The notes beneath the pieces were generated by a model. It saw nothing but the letters and a program-made list of their open reading frames with translations, did no database searches and was not told the DNA's origin. Of a stretch of DNA of 36,821 nucleotides, positions 17,046-23,082 are shown piece by piece (within the stretch, counting starts at the first letter, position 1; each line of letters begins with the position of its first letter). Made by a program: the position numbers and the translations under genes. The DNA is from JAUWMI01 sp964454265 (GTDB taxonomy: Bacteria > Sumerlaeota > Sumerlaeia > MWCT01 > JAUWMI01): positions 1 to 36,821 of the forward strand of contig CAYVXD010000027.1 in assembly GCA_964454265.1 (NCBI GenBank), given 5' to 3'.

Positions 17046-19922
17046 ATGCGGAGTGAACCACAGTGTTGTCGTTGTTTCTCTTTCTTTTTAATTATCACTT
17101 TTCTGATCGCTTTTAACTCTCTGGCCGGAGGTGAAACGATTCCAATGCAAACGCAAACACAGTCTAACAATACTTTAATATGGAACGGCACTCCGGAACA
17201 AGCACATCTCAGCTCCGATACGATTACTCTTGCCTACGAAGGCATCCAGAATGCACTGAAACTGGGAAAAGCACCCGGAGCCGTATGTATTATTGCGAAA
17301 GATGGTGTTGCGCTGCCGATCCGTGAATTTGGGTATGCGCAGATCACGCCAACGAAACAGAAAATGACTCCTTCGACTATCTTCGACCTTGCGTCACTCA
17401 CGAAAATGGTCGCCACTACCACAGCGGTGATGATCCTTGTTGAACAGGGCCACATTAACCTCGATGATCCGGTGGCCAAGTATCTGCCGGAATTCGGCGC
17501 CCATGGAAAAGAAACTATTACCGTCAAGCATCTCCTGACCCACACTTCTGGACTTCCAGGGTGGAAACGACTGTACAGCGAACATCGGGGCCGCGAAGCC
17601 TTTTACAAGGCTATCTGCGACACTGAACTCAGTGCCCCTACCGGCACGAAACGCACCTACAGCGACCTTGGCTTTATCACCCTTGGACTCCTGGTTGAAA
17701 AAGTGTCGGGAACAGACCTGAACAGCTTCACCCGCAAGCACATTTTTGCACCGCTCAAAATGACCGACACAATGTTTAATCCTCCGGAAGCGCTGAAATC
17801 CCGCTGCGCAGCTACAGAGATCGTGCCCTGGCTAAATCGCCTGATGAAAGGTGAGGTGCACGATGAAAATGCCCATGCTATGGGTGGTGTGGCCGGCCAT
17901 GCCGGGCTTTTTTCCACTACACATGATCTGGCTATTTTCTGCCAGATGCTCATGAATGGCGGCGAGTACGGCGGCGTGCGGATTCTCAAACCCGAGACGA
18001 TCAAGCAATTTTCAACCCCGCAGCTGGATCATTCCATTACTACTTCTCAAGGGTTGGGCTGGCTCCTTGGCGGAAAAAGAATGGGCGGCACTGGAGGACT
18101 CGGCGAAGGCTCATTTGGCCATACCGGATTCACCGGTACATGCATCTGGATCAATCCGCGCTCGAAGCTCTTTGCCATTCTCCTGACTAACGCCGTACAC
18201 CCCAAGCGCGAGAATGCTGAGACGAACTACATCCGCAGACGCTTCTATCAGAAAGTGCTCGAGGCGTCGCAGCTTTTTTCAAAAGCCGGAGAAAATCCAC
18301 AGCCAACAACCTTACTCCCGGCAGACGAAAATTGGGTACAGAAAACGCTTGCCGCAATGACACTCGAGGAGAAAGTTGGTCAGCTCCTCTGTCCTGCATA
18401 CCGTGGCGCTGCGCCTCTGGCCTTGAAGCAGATTAAAGAGCTCCACCTGGGTGGCCTGGCTGTATTCCTTGGCAAGGCGCACGACATCGCCCGCGACCTG
18501 AATATCTTCCAGCAGGCTGCAAAATACCCGCTCCTGATCAGCGCAGACTATGAACGTGGCGTCGGAAACTATGTTGATAATGCCACCGACCTGCCGGGCA
18601 ATATGGCGCTCGGCGCATCCGGCAGACCAGAAGATGCATATCTGGCGGGGAAAATAACCGCAATTGAGGCACGCGCCATCGGCGTTCATTGTACATTCTC
18701 CCCGGTTCTGGACGTCAATAACAATCCGCAAAATCCAATTATCAACACCCGATCCTTCGGCGAAAATCCCAAACAGGTAGCTGGAGTAGGGGCGGCATTC
18801 ATTCGGGGGGCGCAGGAACATGGCCTGCTGTGTACTGCTAAACACTTTCCCGGCCACGGCAATACGGCTATTGACTCTCATTCCTCCCTTGCAAAGATCT
18901 CTGGCTCACGCAAGGAGCTTGAGAAAATTGAACTCTACCCCTTCCGACAGGCAATTGAGAAAGCCAATGTGGCAGCGATTATGACAGCGCATCTCTGGGC
19001 ACCAGCGTTTGATCCAAAGCCTTTGCCTGCCACTGTCTCGCCAAAAATCATGACAGGACTGCTTCGCGACGAGTGGCACTTCGACGGCCTGCTCTTTACT
19101 GACGCTATGGGCATGGGCGGTATTGCGAAAGAACTCCCGTATGAGGAATCAATCATTCGGGCAATCGAAGCCGGATGCGACATAATCCTTATGCCTGCTG
19201 ACATCGGACGCACGCATAAGACGATCCTTGATGCGGTCCGCAGTGGTCGCATTACCGAGGAGCGCCTGGATATCTCTGTAGCTCGCCTCCTTCGCGCCAA
19301 AACCCGAGTTGGCCTGCACCAAGATCGGTTGGTAGATCTCAACGCCATCGCGAAGAACGTTGGCAATAAGGCCCATTACGAAGCAGCCAAGGAAATCGCC
19401 AGGCACGCCGTCACACTGGTTAAAGATACGCAGCACCTGATCCCGCTCAAGCCCGACCAACGCGTGGCTGTTATTGGGCTGGCCAATCAGGTGGGACGAC
19501 TGATGATCTGGCGCGATCTGTATTCTTTTGGCGATGAGATAAAAAAACGCACGCCGAACTCCGAGTGGCTTTTCATGGGCGACAAAGTCGAAGAAAGCAA
19601 TCGACTGCGCGCAATCGAAATGACAAAGCAGAGCGACGTTGTCGTTATTGCCGCTTACCCCCGCCTGATCATTGGACGCGGAAACGTCAACCTGAATCCC
19701 GAACAAATACAATTCCTCCAGGAAATTCTGAGCCTGGGTAAGCCCGTAATTCTTATCTCCTTTGCCAGCCCGTACGTCATCAACGATGTGCCGCAATTCC
19801 AAACGTATCTCTGTGCCTATGGGAACGCCGCAGCAGTGCAGGATGCAGTGGCCGACGCCCTGTACAGCACACGTCGCCCCTCAGGCGCTCTACCAGTCGC
19901 CCTGGCGCCTACCGCGAAATGA
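17046..19922 (+). CDS. Exported fusion: serine beta-lactamase-type hydrolase + GH3 (NagZ-like) glycosidase
   Basis: 958 residues. A signal peptide (hydrophobic 11-23, probable cleavage near SLAGG) is followed by a beta-lactamase/S12 domain (~55-405): SxxK at S117-K120 (SLTK), YSD at 205-207 in place of YxN, and HTG at 359-361. After a short linker, a GH3 domain runs from ~428: KHFPGHG (599-605), the NagZ-type Asp-x-His dyad D610/H612, and the nucleophile D686 in FTDAMGMGG. A GH3 C-terminal domain covers ~785-958. The GH3 part should remove N-acetylglucosamine from peptidoglycan or chitin fragments. The S12 part may hydrolyse a peptide or ester bond. Very strong ribosome binding site AGGAGGAG five nt before ATG. 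Domain order is discussed in the findings. Confidence 0.92.
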   Translation: MRSEPQCCRCFSFFLIITFLIAFNSLAGGETIPMQTQTQSNNTLIWNGTPEQAHLSSDTITLAYEGIQNALKLGKAPGAVCIIAKDGVALPIREFGYAQITPTKQKMTPSTIFDLASLTKMVATTTAVMILVEQGHINLDDPVAKYLPEFGAHGKETITVKHLLTHTSGLPGWKRLYSEHRGREAFYKAICDTELSAPTGTKRTYSDLGFITLGLLVEKVSGTDLNSFTRKHIFAPLKMTDTMFNPPEALKSRCAATEIVPWLNRLMKGEVHDENAHAMGGVAGHAGLFSTTHDLAIFCQMLMNGGEYGGVRILKPETIKQFSTPQLDHSITTSQGLGWLLGGKRMGGTGGLGEGSFGHTGFTGTCIWINPRSKLFAILLTNAVHPKRENAETNYIRRRFYQKVLEASQLFSKAGENPQPTTLLPADENWVQKTLAAMTLEEKVGQLLCPAYRGAAPLALKQIKELHLGGLAVFLGKAHDIARDLNIFQQAAKYPLLISADYERGVGNYVDNATDLPGNMALGASGRPEDAYLAGKITAIEARAIGVHCTFSPVLDVNNNPQNPIINTRSFGENPKQVAGVGAAFIRGAQEHGLLCTAKHFPGHGNTAIDSHSSLAKISGSRKELEKIELYPFRQAIEKANVAAIMTAHLWAPAFDPKPLPATVSPKIMTGLLRDEWHFDGLLFTDAMGMGGIAKELPYEESIIRAIEAGCDIILMPADIGRTHKTILDAVRSGRITEERLDISVARLLRAKTRVGLHQDRLVDLNAIAKNVGNKAHYEAAKEIARHAVTLVKDTQHLIPLKPDQRVAVIGLANQVGRLMIWRDLYSFGDEIKKRTPNSEWLFMGDKVEESNRLRAIEMTKQSDVVVIAAYPRLIIGRGNVNLNPEQIQFLQEILSLGKPVILISFASPYVINDVPQFQTYLCAYGNAAAVQDAVADALYSTRRPSGALPVALAPTAK

Positions 19923-20264
19923 GCCTCGTCGTGTCTCTGGAAATAAACAGCTACCTTTTCTAAAAAATGAAAATAGGATTACCAAGGCTCGGGCTTGCGA
20001 AACAATCCGTGGTGCAATTTTTAAGCTTAGCCTTGCCACCGGATGGACAAGTTCTCGACCTGTAACGAAACCCTCAAAAAATTGCCTTGACCGAGCCACT
20101 TTGAACAATGTAGTCAAGAGGAAGATTATGCTGTGCTTGGCCTGCGCTCAAAGAACTGCGTTCACAGAAGCGAGAAGACAAAGGGAGCGCATCAGGCGGC
20201 TGTGTTGCAGTCGGGTAACGGCGGCGCTGTGCAGGCATGACGGAAACCAGAGGAGAGCAAGACT
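19923..20264. other. 342-bp intergenic region before the fumarase genes
   Basis: No convincing gene. One 49-codon frame (20128-20277), rich in Arg and Cys and overlapping the fumarase start, is probably spurious. The region should contain the fumarase promoter, for which one weak candidate is listed separately. I see no strong terminator hairpin after the beta-lactamase/GH3 gene. Confidence 0.5.
20087..20114 (+). promoter_or_regulatory. Candidate sigma-70-type promoter for the fumarase genes
   Basis: TTGACC (20087-20092) matches the -35 consensus at 5 of 6 positions. TGTAGT (20109-20114) matches the -10 box at 4 of 6, with a 16-bp spacer. It lies ~150 bp before the fumarase alpha start. Such matches occur by chance, so this is weak evidence only. 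Confidence 0.25.
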
Positions 20265-21104
20265 ATGCGAACGATAAAGGCATCCGAAATAACCGAGGCA
20301 GTCAAGAAGCTCTGCATCGAGGCTGCCTATTTTCTGAATCAGGAGATGATCACTGCGTTCAAGAAGGCGCAGGAGTCTGAAGAATCTCCGATCAGCAAGG
20401 CAATCTTTGGCGAGCTGATTGAGAATGCCGAGATCGCAAAGACAGAGATGATCCCCTATTGCCAGGATACCGGCTTTGCGGTGTTTTTTGTTGAGCTGGG
20501 CCAGGGCGTTTGCATCGAAGATGGCCTGCTCACAGATGCCATCAATGAAGGGGTGCGACAGGGATATAAGGAGGGATACCTGCGCAATTCCATTTGTGAC
20601 CCCTTTACCCGCAAGAACACCGGCGACAATACACCAGCGATTATTCACCTCAATCTTGTCGAGGGCGATAAGATAAAAATTGTCTTTGATGCTAAAGGTG
20701 GGGGAAGTGAAAACATGAGCCGGGTCACCATGCTTAAGCCCTCTGACGGCATCGAAGGGATTAAGCGGTTTGTGATCCAGCGGTGTCTGGAAGCAGGGGG
20801 AAACCCCTGTCCGCCGATTGTAGTTGGCGTAGGCATCGGCGGGACTTTTGAAACAGCCGCTATTCTTGCCAAGAAGGCGCTTCTGAAACCTCTGGAGCAA
20901 GAAAATGAAGAACCGGTGCTCGCCCAGCTGGAGCAAGACCTCTTAACAGAAATCAACAAAACCGGGCATGGCGCTCAGGGCCTTGGTGGGCGCAACTTCT
21001 GCCTCGGCGTTAAGGTGCTCAGGCATCCGTGTCACATTGCCAGCCTGCCAGTAGCGGTAAATATTGATTGCCATGCACACCGTCATAAGGAGACTATCCT
21101 GTAA
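20265..21104 (+). CDS. Class I (Fe-S) fumarate hydratase / tartrate dehydratase, alpha subunit
   Basis: 279 residues. It matches the N-terminal catalytic domain of iron-sulfur hydro-lyases. The three cluster-binding cysteines are C66 in PYCQDTG, C111 in NSICDPF and C182 in GNPCPP. KGGGSENMSR (144-153) is the conserved substrate-binding segment. With the beta subunit it interconverts fumarate and malate in the TCA cycle; tartrate dehydratase has the same architecture and cannot be excluded. Ribosome binding site AGAGGAGAG lies ~8 nt before the ATG. The beta gene does not follow directly: 533 bp of repeated sequence separate them, which is unusual for obligate partner subunits. Confidence 0.93.
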   Translation: MRTIKASEITEAVKKLCIEAAYFLNQEMITAFKKAQESEESPISKAIFGELIENAEIAKTEMIPYCQDTGFAVFFVELGQGVCIEDGLLTDAINEGVRQGYKEGYLRNSICDPFTRKNTGDNTPAIIHLNLVEGDKIKIVFDAKGGGSENMSRVTMLKPSDGIEGIKRFVIQRCLEAGGNPCPPIVVGVGIGGTFETAAILAKKALLKPLEQENEEPVLAQLEQDLLTEINKTGHGAQGLGGRNFCLGVKVLRHPCHIASLPVAVNIDCHAHRHKETIL

Positions 21105-21115
21105 GATTGCAAAAT

Positions 21116-21135
21116 CACGGGCAGGGATGCCCGTG
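21116..21135 (+). repeat. Hairpin just after the fumarase alpha stop codon
   Basis: CACGGGCA-GGGA-TGCCCGTG: perfect 8-bp stem and 4-nt loop, 11 nt beyond the stop. No T-run follows, so it is not a classical intrinsic terminator. Its reverse complement closely matches the hairpins inside the tandem repeats downstream (CACAGGCA-TCCC-TGCCTGTG). The stem position that differs (G-C versus A-T) changes on both arms. Confidence 0.75.
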
Positions 21136-21167
21136 CCACTGTGATGGTATCCTGTAACATTAATAAG

Positions 21168-21637
21168 GAATCCAGGCGCCATTACAATGAATGCTGGTGG
21201 CACAGGCATCCTTAAAAGCCGGTAGCACAGGCATCCTTGCCTGTGCAAGCCAACAGAAAAGCAGCAAAATGCGAGCCTTTTTTCCTGGGATCACAAAGAC
21301 CAAATTGCTGGAAAGTAACCCATGATAGAATCCAGGCCATTACAATGAAAGCCGGTGGCACAGGCATCCTTAAAAGCCGGTAGCACAGGCATCCCTGCCT
21401 GTGTAAGCCAACAGAAAAGCAACAGGATGCGAGCCTTTTTTCCTGGGATCACAAAGACCAAATTGCTGGAAAGTAACCCATGATAGAATCCAGGCCATTA
21501 CAATGAAAGCCGGTGGCACAGGCATCCTTAAAAGCCGGTAGCACAGGCATCCCTGCCTGTGTAAGCCAACAGAAAAGCAACAGGATGCGAGCCTTTTTTC
21601 CTGGGATCACAAAGACAAAAATGCTGGAGAGGAACCC
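21168..21637 (+). repeat. Three tandem ~158-bp repeats ending at the fumarase beta start
   Basis: Units begin with GAATCCAGG at 21168, 21328 and 21486 (160, 158 and 152 bp). Units 2 and 3 are almost identical; unit 1 has a few substitutions and a 2-nt insertion. Each unit contains the half-repeat GCYGGTGGCACAGGCATCC / GCCGGTAGCACAGGCATCC, a hairpin (21225-21246, 21383-21404, 21541-21562) and the A/T-rich stretch GCGAGCCTTTTTTCCTGG. Each ends with GCTGGAAAGTAACCCATG or, at the true gene start, GCTGGAGAGGAACCCATG. The ATGs lie at 21322, 21480 and 21638, exactly 158 bp apart, so the beta-subunit start site itself is part of the repeated unit. Confidence 0.93.
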
Positions 21638-22207
21638 ATGACACAACCCAAAACATTGACCCCCCCATTGACCGATGAGATCGTTACGAAACTTCGAGCC
21701 GGCGATCGCGTGCTGATCACAGGCACAATGTATACTGCACGCGATGCAGCTCATGCGCGTCTGGTGAAGGCCTTAGACGCTGGCCAGGACTTACCATTCC
21801 CCCTCCGAGGGCAGATCATCTACTTTGTTGGCCCGACACCAGCGCGGCCAGGCCAGGTGATCGGTGCCGCAGGGCCGACGACCTCGTATCGTATGGACAC
21901 CTATTCTCCCCGACTTCTGGAAAAGGGCCTTAAAGGAATGATTGGGAAGGGGCCGCGATCCCAGAGCGTCAAAGACGCAATGGTAAAGTACAAAGCCGTG
22001 TATCTGGCGGCCACTGGGGGTGCTGCGGCACTACTATCAAAGAGAATCAAGTCGGCTGAAGTCATTGCCTACGAGGACCTCGGGCCGGAAGCCATCCGAA
22101 AACTCGAGGTCGAAAAATTCCCTGCTATTGTGATCAATGACATCCATGGCGATGACCTGTACGAATCCGCTCGCTCCAAATATGCTCTTGAATCTGAGTA
22201 CTTCTAA
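21638..22207 (+). CDS. Class I (Fe-S) fumarate hydratase / tartrate dehydratase, beta subunit
   Basis: 189 residues. It matches the C-terminal swivelling domain of class I fumarases: LRAGDRVLITGTMYTARDAA (~16-35), YFVGPTPARPGQVIGAAGPT, the RMDTYSPRLLEKGLKGMIGKG segment and the final EDLGPEAIRKLEVEKFPAIV. It forms the active site together with the alpha subunit. The ATG at 21638 has a good ribosome binding site GGAGAGG, 6 nt upstream. Imperfect copies of this ribosome binding site and start codon occur 158 and 316 bp upstream. Normal length for the family. Confidence 0.94.
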   Translation: MTQPKTLTPPLTDEIVTKLRAGDRVLITGTMYTARDAAHARLVKALDAGQDLPFPLRGQIIYFVGPTPARPGQVIGAAGPTTSYRMDTYSPRLLEKGLKGMIGKGPRSQSVKDAMVKYKAVYLAATGGAAALLSKRIKSAEVIAYEDLGPEAIRKLEVEKFPAIVINDIHGDDLYESARSKYALESEYF

Positions 22208-22512
22208 GCTACCCCTCTTGGATACGCACTCATTGCCATAGAATCTGATTTATTCGGAGTTTGCCTTAATCACTGCTCTCTCTGCGAGAACAATCTCAAC
22301 AAAGACGGTTCAGCACAATTGCCTGGCTCACCAGGACGTGAGCCAGGAGCCAGTGGCGATTTCATCCGCCGAAGCCTGGCGAAGGCGAATGAAGTCGCCC
22401 GTAACTAAAGGTTTAGGAGGGGAGCGCGAGGGGTTCCGCCACGGCGGACCCCTCGCATCAGCATAGTATTTTCTCCATGCAGAATCCGAAATTATTTTCC
22501 AAGGGGTGCAGC
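22208..22512. other. 305-bp intergenic region with three stem-loops
   Basis: No gene seen. It holds three potential RNA hairpins: CCTGGCTCA/TGAGCCAGG (22322-22347), a long imperfect stem GGCGATTTCAT/ATGAAGTCGCC (22355-22399) and the GC-rich hairpin at 22426-22456. None has a clear T-run, but together they may end or stabilise the fumarase transcript or affect the next gene. Confidence 0.6.
22426..22456 (+). repeat. GC-rich palindromic hairpin
   Basis: GCGAGGGG pairs with CCCCTCGC, and after a single bulged T the inner TCCGCC pairs with GGCGGA around a minimal loop. The inner 14-mer TCCGCC-AC-GGCGGA occurs again in reverse orientation at 25652-25665, so it belongs to a dispersed palindromic family. 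It lies ~55 bp before the YjbQ-family start. Confidence 0.65.
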
Positions 22513-22932
22513 ATGAAAATCAAAACCGAAACAATCTCACTTTCAACACATGGATTCACTGACATGGTTGACTTGACCGGCAGGTTAGAAAAGCTGGTAA
22601 AGACCGCCAAGATGACCGAGGGGCAGATGACCGTTTTTATCCCCGGGTCAACGGGCGGTGTGACCACCATCGAGTATGAGCCAGGGCTGCAGCAGGATCT
22701 TCCTGAGATGCTCGAGAAGATTGCCCCCATGAATGCATCGTATCATCATAATGAAACCTGGCAAGATGGCAACGGCGCATCGCACCTGCGTTCAGCGCTG
22801 ATCGGCCCTTCATTGACCATTCCATTTACGAAGGCGCGCCTGACCCTGGGCACATGGCAGCAGGTGATCCTGCTTGACTTTGATAATCGCCCCCGCGACC
22901 GCACGGTGGTTGTTCAACTCATTGGTGATTGA
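22513..22932 (+). CDS. YjbQ family protein (UPF0047)
   Basis: 139 residues. It matches the UPF0047/YjbQ family: an N-terminal strand set (ISLSTHGFTDMVDLT), GQMTVFIPGSTGGVTTIEYEP in place of the usual segment, and the conserved NASYHHNETWQDGNGASHLR followed by SALIGPSLTIPF with its family histidines. Members form compact trimers and are often annotated as secondary thiamine-phosphate synthase; the physiological role is unsettled. The start at 22513 has AAGGGG 8 nt upstream and matches the family N-terminus. An in-frame ATG at 22477 would add 12 unconserved residues. Confidence 0.9.
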   Translation: MKIKTETISLSTHGFTDMVDLTGRLEKLVKTAKMTEGQMTVFIPGSTGGVTTIEYEPGLQQDLPEMLEKIAPMNASYHHNETWQDGNGASHLRSALIGPSLTIPFTKARLTLGTWQQVILLDFDNRPRDRTVVVQLIGD

Positions 22933-23046
22933 GCATTCGTATTTCAACAACGGTAGATGAACAAGGAGATTGCCTTCGTGGTGAGTTTGGTAGTCTGCCC
23001 CTAAAATTTACTAAAATTTAAGGCTAGTCGTGGTTGCAGGCAAAGA

Positions 23047-23066
23047 TTCGCCATTCTAATGGCGAA
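23047..23066 (+). promoter_or_regulatory. Hairpin directly before the ribosome binding site of the protease gene
   Basis: TTCGCCATT-CT-AATGGCGAA: a 9-bp inverted repeat ending 4 nt before the ribosome binding site GAGGAGG (23071-23077). In RNA it would fold next to the start region and could influence translation or mRNA stability. As DNA it could be an operator. A 10-bp tandem repeat (CTAAAATTTA twice) lies just upstream at 23001-23020. Confidence 0.5.
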
Positions 23067-23082
23067 AAACGAGGAGGCATGT

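Larger units (their letters stand above)
21105..21637. other. 533-bp repeat-filled spacer between the fumarase subunit genes
   Basis: No gene. A hairpin lies 12 nt after the alpha-subunit stop, followed by three tandem units of ~158 bp that run directly into the ribosome binding site of the beta subunit. The repeats and hairpins are itemised separately. Confidence 0.85.

Noticed and set aside
20128..20277. 49-codon Arg/Cys-rich frame overlapping the fumarase alpha start, with a possible ribosome binding site AGAGGAAG
   Set aside because: Composition is atypical of a real protein, it ends inside the next gene, and nothing about the sequence is recognisable. It was kept only as an intergenic note.
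21105..21637. CRISPR array as explanation of the repeats between the fumarase genes
   Set aside because: The units are ~158 bp and nearly identical throughout, without unique spacers, and there are no cas genes. They are tandem duplications.
22426..22456. Intrinsic terminator after the fumarase beta gene
   Set aside because: The stem is strong but it is not followed by a T-run and lies 219 bp after the stop. It fits a dispersed palindromic repeat better.
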